Notes: a model not told the origin generated them from the sequence alone. Shown: positions 1-6,075, counted from the first letter of the stretch. The stretch: 10,961 nt of DNA from an uncultured Eubacteriales bacterium (GCA_902477055.1 CABSFY010000078.1:1-10961), one strand, 5' to 3'. Translations and numbers: made by a program.

Positions 1-61
1 GCCCCGCTGCCGGCACTTCAATTTTGGTGCATACCATCCTGCAACCTGCGCCTGCGGGCGC

Positions 62-177
62 GAGGACTCCTTCAGTCACGGCTTCGCCGTGCCAGCTCCC
101 TCAAAGAGGGAGCCAAGGCGCTGCGGCGTGGAGAAAGGAAAACGGATTGCCACGTCGCTTCGCTCCTCGCAATGACA
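62..177 (-). repeat. Hairpin-rich interspersed intergenic element
   Basis: This block has three parts. The first is a 6-bp stem with a TTC loop (77-82 with 86-91). The second is an 8-bp stem, GCTCCCTC/GAGGGAGC, with an AAA loop (95-102 with 106-113). The third is a segment at 144-177 whose ends ATTGC and GCAAT pair. Read on the minus strand the last part begins TGTCATTGCGAGGAGCGAAG, and its spurious translation gives peptides like SLRGAKRRGNPF. From memory, that kind of sequence recurs between genes in many Clostridia. Only one copy is present here, so its repeat nature rests on recognition rather than on anything in the window. No transposase or terminal target duplication is visible. Confidence 0.6.
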
Positions 178-271
178 TATTCTGAACAATGACACTTTCA
201 TTCAACCTGACCACATCATGCCGCCGATGGGAGCTTACCTGTCCCCCCTCGGGCGGCAGGGAGAGTTCCGC
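178..271. other. Short leader before the sortase gene, no clear promoter
   Basis: Together with positions 1-61 this is the non-coding left edge of the window. I find no -35/-10 pair with acceptable spacing upstream of the sortase, so the cassette may be transcribed from outside the window. The segment ends with GGGAGAG a few bases before the ATG at 272, which serves as a modest ribosome binding site. An in-frame ATG at 218 would add 18 residues ahead of the membrane anchor. It has no ribosome binding site and would displace a typical N-terminus, so I do not use it. Confidence 0.4.
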
Positions 272-1282
272 ATGAAGAAGAAACAAAAGAAAAATTCTCT
301 GCTGATCGCCGTCATCGTGCTGTTCCTTCTTGCGGGACTGTCCCTGCTGCTGTATCCTACCGTCAGCAATTTCTGGAATACGTTCCGGCAAGCGCAGTCG
401 ATTCTGTCCTACAGCAACGAGGTTTCCGCGCTGGAGGAGGCAGAGCATCGGCGGCTTTGGGAGGAAGCAGAGCAGTTCAACCGTTCCCTGCTCGATCGTC
501 CGAACCCCTACGGACTGACCGAGGCGCAGGAGTCCGTTTACCACGAAACGCTGCTGGCCGCAGGCAGCGATGTCATGGCGTATCTGGAGATCCCCACTCT
601 TGATATCAAACTGCCCATCCTTCATGGCATAGAAACGGAAACCCTGGAGCGAGCGGTTGGCCATCTCCCTTGGAGCAGCCTCCCGATTGGCGGGGAAAGC
701 ACCCATTGTGTGCTTTCCGGCCATCGGGGGCTGCCCTCCTCGGAGCTGCTGACGAATATTGACCAGCTATCCTATGACGACACTTTTTACATTCACGTTT
801 TGGGCCGGAAGCTGACCTATCGCGTGGACAGCATCACGGTCGTTGAACCGAGCGACGTTTCGCAGCTCGGCATCACGCCGGGCAAGGACTATGTTACCCT
901 CCTGACCTGCACCCCCTACGGCATCAACTCGCACCGGCTGCTGGTGCGCGGTGTGCGGGTCGATACGGACGCTGCCGCCGCAGCCGATGCGCTGAACCTC
1001 GCCAACGAAACCAAGCCGATCGACCTCGACTGGCTGATGCCGGTGCTGCTCGGCACGCTGGCCGTGGTGCTGCTCCTTCTGCTCCTGTCCGGGCGGAAGG
1101 AAAAGAAAAAGAAAGGAACCCCGTCGTATGACCCGTCTGAATCAACCTCGTTTTCTTCGCCTCGCAGCGGTCCTGCTGCTTCTGACGGTGCTGCTCAGCG
1201 CCGCAGTGCAGGCAGAGGAAGCCGCGGGCGTTTTGACCGTCCTTCTGACGAACAAGGACAGCACTCCGGCAAAGGGCATTGA
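272..1282 (+). CDS. Class C (pilus-type) sortase, 3' end out of frame
   Basis: This is a membrane-anchored cysteine transpeptidase that joins LPXTG proteins to one another (pilus polymerisation) or to the wall on the outer face of the membrane. Reading from ATG 272 gives MKKKQKK, a membrane segment at about residues 9-28, and an Asp/Asn-Pro-Tyr lid-like motif near residues 75-80. The catalytic residues are His151 (LSGHRG), Cys213 (TLLTC) and Arg222 (SHRLLVRG). A second membrane segment at about 254-273 is followed by a basic tail RKEKKKK. N- and C-terminal membrane segments plus a lid are class C features. Past residue 281 the frame turns into about 55 residues of Ser/Arg/Gly-rich sequence that overlaps the pilin gene out of frame and looks like shadow coding. 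A -1 shift near 1105-1111 would instead end the protein after about 286 residues at TGA 1129-1131. The enzyme call is firm, but the annotated 3' end is doubtful. Confidence 0.88.
   Translation: MKKKQKKNSLLIAVIVLFLLAGLSLLLYPTVSNFWNTFRQAQSILSYSNEVSALEEAEHRRLWEEAEQFNRSLLDRPNPYGLTEAQESVYHETLLAAGSDVMAYLEIPTLDIKLPILHGIETETLERAVGHLPWSSLPIGGESTHCVLSGHRGLPSSELLTNIDQLSYDDTFYIHVLGRKLTYRVDSITVVEPSDVSQLGITPGKDYVTLLTCTPYGINSHRLLVRGVRVDTDAAAAADALNLANETKPIDLDWLMPVLLGTLAVVLLLLLLSGRKEKKKKGTPSYDPSESTSFSSPRSGPAASDGAAQRRSAGRGSRGRFDRPSDEQGQHSGKGH
1097..1131 (+). other. A-rich tract with possible frameshift at the sortase/pilin junction
   Basis: The sortase frame crosses a purine tract (1097-1117) containing runs of four, five and three A. 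In that frame the codons across it are GAA AAG AAA AAG AAA GGA, and no stop appears until 1280-1282. In the -1 frame the next stop is TGA at 1129-1131, which overlaps ATG 1128-1130 of the pilin gene as ATGA, the normal arrangement for tightly coupled genes. A slip on G AAA AAG (1105-1111) would give the tail EKKKERNPVV. A lost A in the tract (mutation or sequencing error) or programmed -1 slippage would both explain this. The same tract also supplies the pilin ribosome binding site, AAAGGA at 1112-1117. Confidence 0.6.
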
Positions 1283-1781
1283 TACCATCGTCTACCGCGT
1301 CGCGGCCACGGACGGTACGTTGGAACCCGCCTTTACCGGCTCCGGCGTTTCCGCCAAAGCGCTGCTCGACACCGAGCAGGACACAAAAAACGCCCGCACC
1401 CTCGCCGCCTACGCCGCTGCAAAGCATTGTGACGGCACAAAAATGCGGACGGATGCGAACGGTCAGGCGCAATATCCCCTTGCCGAAGGAATTTATCTGG
1501 TGCGCTGTGCAGAGGGGCAGGCGGTCGTTTTCCCGTCCTTCCTTGTGCGGCTCCCGCTGGAGCTGGACGGAAAGCGCTACTACGACGTGGATGCCTTCCC
1601 AAAGGCCGAACCCGCGCCGGAGCCGACCACGCCAAGGCCGACGGAGCCGAACCCCAACCCCGATCTGCCGCAGACCGGTTGGAATCCCTTCCCTGCCCTG
1701 TGTCTGGCGGTCGGCGGCTGCCTGTTTTTGATTCTCGGCAGTATTACGCTGATGCGCAGCCGGGAGGATAAGAATGCATAA
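1128..1781 (+). CDS. LPQTG-anchored pilin-like surface protein
   Basis: This is a 217-residue secreted protein covalently attached to the wall or to a pilus, probably by one of the flanking sortases. It has a signal peptide (residues 1-29; hydrophobic core 11-25; likely cleavage after AVQA) and a compact extracellular domain at about 35-158 that includes an EGIYLVR strand typical of SpaA/Cna-B-like pilins. A proline/threonine-rich stalk (about 160-179) leads to the sorting signal LPQTG (180-184), a membrane segment (about 187-208) and a short charged tail, RSREDKNA. The size suggests a minor pilin or adaptor rather than a major shaft subunit. No isopeptide-bond residues can be assigned confidently by eye. 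Its stop overlaps the start of the next sortase by 8 bp, so the two are translationally coupled. Confidence 0.85.
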   Translation: MTRLNQPRFLRLAAVLLLLTVLLSAAVQAEEAAGVLTVLLTNKDSTPAKGIDTIVYRVAATDGTLEPAFTGSGVSAKALLDTEQDTKNARTLAAYAAAKHCDGTKMRTDANGQAQYPLAEGIYLVRCAEGQAVVFPSFLVRLPLELDGKRYYDVDAFPKAEPAPEPTTPRPTEPNPNPDLPQTGWNPFPALCLAVGGCLFLILGSITLMRSREDKNA

Positions 1782-2394
1782 ACGAACACGCGGAATTTTG
1801 CTGTTGGTGCTGGGCGGGCTGCTCCTGCTCGGTGCCGCAGCTTTGTTTCTTTTGCAGCAGCAGCGCGACCGGCTGGCCGGACAGACCGCCGCAGCCCTCG
1901 TCAGCGCAGTAAAAAGCGGCAGGTACACCGTTCAGACCGAACCGGCACAGCCGACCGAAGCGGAAGAAAACGAACAGCCGGCGGGCGATACGCCGGTCGA
2001 GCCTGTAGCCGTCACGCCGGACGGCCACGCCGTTTTGGGAATTTTGCGCATGGAAGCGCTCTCGATCGAGCTTCCGGTGCTGGCGCAGTGGAGCTACACC
2101 TTGCTCGACGTTTCGCCGTGCCGCTATTCCGGCTCGGTCGCGGGCGGAAATCTCGTCATTCTCGGCCACAGCTATGACAGCCACTTCCGTCCGCTCCGGC
2201 AGGCCGAGGTCGGGATGTCGGTCGAGCTGACCGACGCGGCAGGCTTGCTGCACCGCTATCGCGTCGCCGAGGTGGAAACCGTCGCCGGAAGCAACGGCAA
2301 CGCGCTCCATTCGTCCTATCCCCTGACGCTCTTCACCTGCACCTCCGACAGCCGACACCGCGTACTGGTGCGCTGCGAGGCAATCGACCCCTAA
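1774..2394 (+). CDS. Second sortase (class uncertain, class D- or B-like)
   Basis: This 206-residue sortase has an N-terminal membrane anchor (about residues 8-28), a Glu/Pro-rich linker (about 54-80) and a catalytic domain from about 86. The active-site residues are His132 (LGHSY), Cys189 (LTLFTC, the TLxTC motif) and Arg196 (RHRVLV). It has no C-terminal membrane helix and no lid motif, unlike the sortase at 272. The natural division of labour would be that the first sortase polymerises and this one anchors to peptidoglycan or processes a particular sorting signal; that is inference from pilus systems with two sortases. It is the last gene of the cassette, 22 bp before a terminator stem. 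Confidence 0.85.
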   Translation: MHKRTRGILLLVLGGLLLLGAAALFLLQQQRDRLAGQTAAALVSAVKSGRYTVQTEPAQPTEAEENEQPAGDTPVEPVAVTPDGHAVLGILRMEALSIELPVLAQWSYTLLDVSPCRYSGSVAGGNLVILGHSYDSHFRPLRQAEVGMSVELTDAAGLLHRYRVAEVETVAGSNGNALHSSYPLTLFTCTSDSRHRVLVRCEAIDP

Positions 2395-2416
2395 TACGGA
2401 GGTACGCAATCAAATC

Positions 2417-2466
2417 AACCGCATCAGGCCTTCCATTCTCAGAAAGGTCTGTGCGGTTATTTCTTT
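2417..2466 (+). terminator. Intrinsic terminator after the sortase cassette
   Basis: AACCGCA (2417-2423) pairs perfectly with TGCGGTT (2452-2458). The inner arm CAGGCCTT (2425-2432) pairs with AAGGTCTG (2444-2451) through one G-U pair, with a single-base bulge at 2424. The stem is followed by ATTTCTTTT. This separates the surface cassette from the nucleoside operon. Confidence 0.88.
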
Positions 2467-2654
2467 TCGTTTTCCTTGTTCCGGCACAGGAGCGTCTGTA
2501 TTCGGTTTCAGCCGTTCTTCCCTTTGTCATATTGCACAAAATTGCAACCGTTTCATGTCATAAATGTGAATTCCGTCAAGCCTCGGCAAGAAATATGTGT
2601 ATTATTCCAATTTTTGTGCCATTTTTCTAAAAATATTGGGGTAAAAATTACAGT

Positions 2655-2683
2655 TTGACTGAAACCGTTTTCCGTTGTACTAT
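2655..2683 (+). promoter_or_regulatory. Sigma-A promoter of the nucleoside operon
   Basis: TTGACT (2655-2660) and TACTAT (2678-2683) are separated by 17 bp, close to the vegetative consensus. AT-rich sequence lies just upstream (about 2590-2650) and could act as an UP-like region. Transcription would start near 2690, giving a leader of about 40 nt that contains the ribosome binding site AAAGGAGGT (2715-2723), six bases before the first gene. The rest of the gap between 2467 and 2654 holds no gene that I can support. Confidence 0.85.
2661..2672. promoter_or_regulatory. Operator copy 1 (imperfect palindrome GAAACCGTTTTC)
   Basis: This 12-bp site differs at one position from the perfect palindrome at 2696 and lies immediately after the -35 box, inside the spacer. 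A repressor here would block RNA polymerase directly. The central CpG and the flanking A/T runs are typical of LacI-family operators, and a LacI-family gene sits in the operon it would control. The site also matches 13 of 14 positions of a CcpA cre-type pattern when extended to 2660-2673, so catabolite control is an alternative. Confidence 0.72.
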
Positions 2684-2695
2684 TGTGCCATAAGA

Positions 2696-2707
2696 GAAAA
2701 CGTTTTC
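2696..2707. promoter_or_regulatory. Operator copy 2 (perfect palindrome GAAAACGTTTTC)
   Basis: This is a perfect 12-bp palindrome just downstream of the predicted start site (about +6 to +17), centred 35 bp from copy 1. Binding here would block promoter clearance. The most economical reading is autoregulation by the LacI-family protein encoded at 3519. A CcpA cre site cannot be excluded on sequence alone, because positions 2695-2708 match 13 of 14 cre positions. Confidence 0.78.
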
Positions 2708-2729
2708 ACTACACAAAGGAGGTATTGCA

Positions 2730-3515
2730 ATGAAACCTATCGGTATTATTGGCGGAAGCGGTATGTATGAAATGCTGGAACAGCCGCATATGTTCATCCA
2801 CGACAACAAATACGGCCGAAGCTCGGAAATCTTCGAGGGCAAACTGAATGGCCGGACCGTTTATTTTCTCCCCCGCCACGGCCCCAACCATACCATCATC
2901 GTTCCGCGGATTAACTATCGGGCAAATGTCTGGGCATTCCGCGAGCTTGGCTGCGACCGAATTCTCGCAACGAACAGCGTAGGTTCAATTAACCCGAATA
3001 TTCACATTGGCGATATGGTCATCCCGCACGACTTTATCGACTTCACGCGCCGTTATCCCCGTTCCTTTTACGATGACATTCCCGTCGCATACCACGTTGA
3101 TATGAAGCCGGCGTACTGCCCGGATCTGCGTGCCGCCTTGATCGATGCATCGCACCGTATCCATGAAGGCGCAACCCATGACCGCGCCGTTCTGGTCGTC
3201 GAGGAAGGGTTGACCTACAATACCGAAGCCGAGCAGGCCATGTTCCGGCAATGGGGCGGCGACCTGGTCGGTATGACCACGCTCCCGGAGGCCATTCTTG
3301 CTCGCGAGGCCGGTCTGTGTTATGCGCATATCTGTATGCCGACGGACTGTATCGGTGCTCCGGTGCTATCAGATGTTTTCCAAAAGCACCTGAAGCGCGG
3401 TGTTCAGGACTTTATCCGCATTTTAACCGATGCCGTCGGACGGCTGTCGGATGAACGCGATTGCCCCTGCGCCCACGCACTGGATCATGCCATTCTTGCC
3501 AAATCGAGTCAATAA
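2730..3515 (+). CDS. MTA/purine nucleoside phosphorylase family, paralogue 1 (Asp type)
   Basis: This is a 261-residue cytoplasmic enzyme of the MTAP/PNP phosphorylase family, which splits a purine nucleoside with phosphate to free base and (5-modified) ribose-1-phosphate. Visible family features are the phosphate-binding N-terminus IGIIGGSG (4-11), RHGPNH (49-54), NYRAN (62-66), TNSVGSINP (81-89), GMTTLPE (181-187) and AREAGLCYA (191-199). A C-terminal CPC (245-247) resembles the CxC motif of archaeal and bacterial MTAPs. At the base-recognition loop it has PTDC with Asp206, matching the Asp that contacts adenine in human MTAP. The second Asp of that MTAP loop is missing, and the usual EGPRFS-type segment is replaced by EGLTYNT (159-165), so the exact nucleoside is uncertain. 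It is the first gene of the operon and is over half identical to the enzyme at 4564. Confidence 0.85.
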   Translation: MKPIGIIGGSGMYEMLEQPHMFIHDNKYGRSSEIFEGKLNGRTVYFLPRHGPNHTIIVPRINYRANVWAFRELGCDRILATNSVGSINPNIHIGDMVIPHDFIDFTRRYPRSFYDDIPVAYHVDMKPAYCPDLRAALIDASHRIHEGATHDRAVLVVEEGLTYNTEAEQAMFRQWGGDLVGMTTLPEAILAREAGLCYAHICMPTDCIGAPVLSDVFQKHLKRGVQDFIRILTDAVGRLSDERDCPCAHALDHAILAKSSQ

Positions 3516-3518
3516 GCA

Positions 3519-4547
3519 ATGACCATTAAAGACATTGCCAAAAAGGCAAACGTTTCCGTAGCAACGGTATCGCGCGTTATCAATGATTACAAATGGGTCT
3601 CCCCCGAGGTTCGGGCGCGCGTTCAAAAGGTAATCGACGAAGAAAATTACCGACCGAATTACAGTGCAAGCGTCATGGCAACGGGCAAAAGCAACATGAT
3701 TGCAATCGTTGTGCCGAGCTTCACCAGCCCGTTTTTCGCCCAGTTTACCGGCATTGTTTCCGCCCGGCTGAAGACGTCCGGCTACATACCGGTGCTCTTT
3801 CAAACGGACAACAACCCGGCAGAAGAAGCCTCCTATTTTGCATCGCCCATGATGCGTATGGCAGACGGCTTTATCAACGTGACGGATGCACTGAACAGCA
3901 AGACACTGCTCAAGCTGATTCGGCCCTTGCGGGAAAAGAACAAACCGATTCTGTTCCTTGATCGTTATATGCCGGCGACGGTTGCGGATTGCGTCATCAA
4001 TGACAATGTCGGCGGGATGCACAATGCAGTGGAGCTGCTGTGGAAAAACGGTCATCGCCGGATTGCAATGATCACCGGCACCACCGGCTTGACCGTCATT
4101 TCGGACAAGATGCAAGGCTTTCGCGGCGCCATGAAGGAGCTGGAGCTTCCGGTTTGCGAAGCCTATCTGCGCAGCGGAGATTGGAGCGTAGAAACCGGAT
4201 ATCAGGAAATGGAGTGCCTGCTCCGTATGCCGGAGCCGCCGACGGCGGTGATCGCCTGCAACAACTATATTTGTGAGGGCGCTCTGGAAGCGCTCGATGC
4301 CGCCGGGCTGCGGGTCGGGAAGGATTTCTCCCTGATTGGTGTGGAAGAAAGCGACGGCGACGCGCGTCTGTTCCGCCGGTTGGGTATCACAACCCTGAAG
4401 CTCGACTGCACACGCTTGGCGGAATACGCCTGCAACTATATTCTCAGCCATCTCGACAGCGCTGAGGAGCCATATTATTATACAACAACGGAATTCCGGA
4501 TGGAATTGATTGTTCGGGACTCCGTGGTTAATCTGAGAAAGAAATAG
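3519..4547 (+). CDS. LacI-family transcriptional regulator
   Basis: This 342-residue DNA-binding repressor has an N-terminal helix-turn-helix (TIKDIAKKANVSVATVSR, residues 2-19) with the family's VSxxTVSRVIN recognition helix. A hinge (about 45-60) leads to a periplasmic-binding-protein-like sensor domain (about 62-335) for a small ligand. The hinge YSASVMATGKS departs from the common ALARSLxTGKS: the Arg and the minor-groove Leu appear replaced by Ser and Met. The gene starts 3 nt after the first phosphorylase stop and has no recognisable ribosome binding site, so it probably depends on translational coupling and is made at a low level. Placed inside the operon with palindromic operators at the promoter, it most likely represses its own operon and senses a nucleoside, base or sugar phosphate. 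The ligand is not deducible. Confidence 0.92.
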   Translation: MTIKDIAKKANVSVATVSRVINDYKWVSPEVRARVQKVIDEENYRPNYSASVMATGKSNMIAIVVPSFTSPFFAQFTGIVSARLKTSGYIPVLFQTDNNPAEEASYFASPMMRMADGFINVTDALNSKTLLKLIRPLREKNKPILFLDRYMPATVADCVINDNVGGMHNAVELLWKNGHRRIAMITGTTGLTVISDKMQGFRGAMKELELPVCEAYLRSGDWSVETGYQEMECLLRMPEPPTAVIACNNYICEGALEALDAAGLRVGKDFSLIGVEESDGDARLFRRLGITTLKLDCTRLAEYACNYILSHLDSAEEPYYYTTTEFRMELIVRDSVVNLRKK

Positions 4548-4563
4548 CAAGGAGGACACACAC

Positions 4564-5355
4564 ATGCACCCGATTGGCATTATCGGCGGCAGCGGGTTCT
4601 ATGACCTGATGGAAAACGCCGAAATGTTTATCCACGACAACGCCTACGGCAGAAGCTCCGAGATCTTCAAAGGAACGATCGAAGGCTACCCCGTCTATTT
4701 TCTGCCGCGGCACGGGCCGGAGCATCACATCATCGTGCCGCGCATCAATTACCGCGCCAATATGCAGGCCTTCAAAGAGCTTGGTGTTCAGCGCATCATC
4801 GCCACGAACAGTGTCGGCTGCCTGAATCCTGATATCGCGCTCGGCGATTTGGCGATCCCGGATGATTTCCTCGATATGACAAAGCGTCAGCCGTTTTCCA
4901 TGTATGACGATACGGTTGAGGCATATCATGTCGGAATGTCCCCGGCTTACTGCCCCGTTGTCCGAAAGGCGCTGATCGACGCAGCGAACGAAGTCATGCC
5001 CGGTCATGTACACGATCACGCAAAAATCGTGGTTACTGAAGGTCTGCACTATGAAACCCAGTTGGAAGATCGCATTTACCGCAGCTGGGGCATCGATCTT
5101 GTCGGTATGACAACGCTCCCGGAAGCGGTTTTCGCACGCGAGCTTGCCATGTGCTATGCACACATCTGCCTGCCGAACAATTACTGCATCGGTGTTGAAA
5201 TTGACGCGGATGATCTGCCGCGGCTGCTGTCCGCCGGTGTAGAGGCATTCAAAAAGGTGATTCGTATTGCCGTAAAAACGCTGGCTGCCGAAGAAGATGT
5301 CGACTGCGTCTGCAAGCACGCACTTGACCACGCGATCCTGGCAAAGCAAAAATGA
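4564..5355 (+). CDS. MTA/purine nucleoside phosphorylase family, paralogue 2 (Asn type)
   Basis: This 263-residue paralogue of the enzyme at 2730 has the same framework: IGIIGGSG (4-11), RHGPEH (49-54), NYRAN (62-66), TNSVGCLNP (81-89), EGLHYET (159-165), GMTTLPE (181-187), a C-terminal CVC (248-250) and a shared HALDHAILAK ending. In the purine-recognition loop it reads PNNYC, with Asn206 where paralogue 1 has Asp206, and the loop is one residue longer. In the wider family, Asp at this site goes with 6-aminopurines and Asn with 6-oxopurines (as in human PNP), so this copy may prefer inosine or guanosine-type substrates; that is inference. It has a strong ribosome binding site, AAGGAGGA at 4549-4556, and overlaps the HAD gene as ATGA. 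Confidence 0.85.
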   Translation: MHPIGIIGGSGFYDLMENAEMFIHDNAYGRSSEIFKGTIEGYPVYFLPRHGPEHHIIVPRINYRANMQAFKELGVQRIIATNSVGCLNPDIALGDLAIPDDFLDMTKRQPFSMYDDTVEAYHVGMSPAYCPVVRKALIDAANEVMPGHVHDHAKIVVTEGLHYETQLEDRIYRSWGIDLVGMTTLPEAVFARELAMCYAHICLPNNYCIGVEIDADDLPRLLSAGVEAFKKVIRIAVKTLAAEEDVDCVCKHALDHAILAKQK

Positions 5356-6053
5356 AACTGCTGAAAGACACCCTCACAACGCGCCGTTTTACCGGCCTGC
5401 TCACTGATCTGGACGGCACGCTGATCCATTCGCAAAACGCCATCTGCGAAGCACTGTACGAATGCTTTGCACACGTCGGCGCACGGGTCCCGGAAAAGCA
5501 GGAAATTCTGGATATGTTTGGTCTCCCCGTAGAGGTCATGCTGCGGCAGCTCGGCGGAATTCCGGTCAGCGATGAAACCGCCGCCGAATTTATCGCAGAA
5601 TACAAGCGCCAATATCCGGTCCATATGGCTACCGGTGCAACGCTCATCGACCACGCAAAAGAAACCGTGGATGCCATCGCTGCGGCAGGACTTCCGGTCT
5701 GCCTGATTACCTCCGAGCGCCGCGTGAATGCACAGTTTATTCTCAAGCGGATGCAGCTTGCCGACTCCATTCCCTACCTGATTTCACGCGATGATGTTAC
5801 CCATTTCAAGCCGGACCCAGAGCCGCTGCTCAATGCAATGCGCTTGATCGGCCGTCCGGCAGAGGAATGCGTCTACATCGGTGAATCTCCCTTTGACATT
5901 CAGGCAGGCGTTATCTCCGGAGCCTATGTTGCGGCGGTCGCATCCGGCAACTGGTCCGTACAAAGTCTTCTCGACGAAAAACCAGATGTCCTTTTGGACG
6001 ATATTTCCGAGCTACTGCCGCTATTCCATCTGTTTAGCGGTTCAGCAAAATAA
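5352..6053 (+). CDS. HAD-superfamily phosphatase, phosphoglycolate phosphatase-like
   Basis: This 233-residue cytoplasmic hydrolase uses an aspartyl-phosphate intermediate. Motif I is DLDGTL (Asp19 nucleophile, Asp21 general acid). A helical cap (about 27-95) is inserted after motif I, in the subclass I position. Motif II is LITSE (Thr120), motif III is HFKPDPEP (Lys153), and motif IV is IGESPFD (Glu178, Asp182), with Glu in place of the first Asp. The start overlaps the phosphorylase stop by four bases, which implies coupled expression. In this operon a plausible substrate is the sugar phosphate released by phosphorolysis, or a nucleoside monophosphate. Proteins of this family have diverse substrates, so the role remains open. 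Confidence 0.85.
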   Translation: MKLLKDTLTTRRFTGLLTDLDGTLIHSQNAICEALYECFAHVGARVPEKQEILDMFGLPVEVMLRQLGGIPVSDETAAEFIAEYKRQYPVHMATGATLIDHAKETVDAIAAAGLPVCLITSERRVNAQFILKRMQLADSIPYLISRDDVTHFKPDPEPLLNAMRLIGRPAEECVYIGESPFDIQAGVISGAYVAAVASGNWSVQSLLDEKPDVLLDDISELLPLFHLFSGSAK

Positions 6054-6075
6054 AAAGAAAAAGGAGTACATCAAA

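Noticed and set aside
218..271. Upstream ATG extending the class C sortase by 18 residues
   Set aside because: It has no ribosome binding site and places MPPMGAYLSPLGRQ before a standard MKKK-type anchor. ATG 272 has GGGAGAG upstream.
101..724. 207-residue open frame on the minus strand
   Set aside because: It is antisense to the sortase and includes the translated intergenic repeat (SLRGAKRRGNPF-type peptide), a familiar spurious product. There is no ribosome binding site or recognisable domain.
924..1928. 334-residue minus-strand open frame
   Set aside because: It lies opposite three well-supported genes, is rich in Arg/Ala/Gly as expected from GC-rich antisense, and shows no domain.
2476..2658. 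60-residue open frame in the gap before the nucleoside operon
   Set aside because: It starts within the terminator region, has no ribosome binding site, and runs through the promoter. Its composition is that of AT-rich non-coding sequence.
3423..4580. 385-residue minus-strand open frame opposite the LacI gene
   Set aside because: The sense strand encodes an unmistakable LacI-family protein. The antisense translation has no motif and no ribosome binding site.
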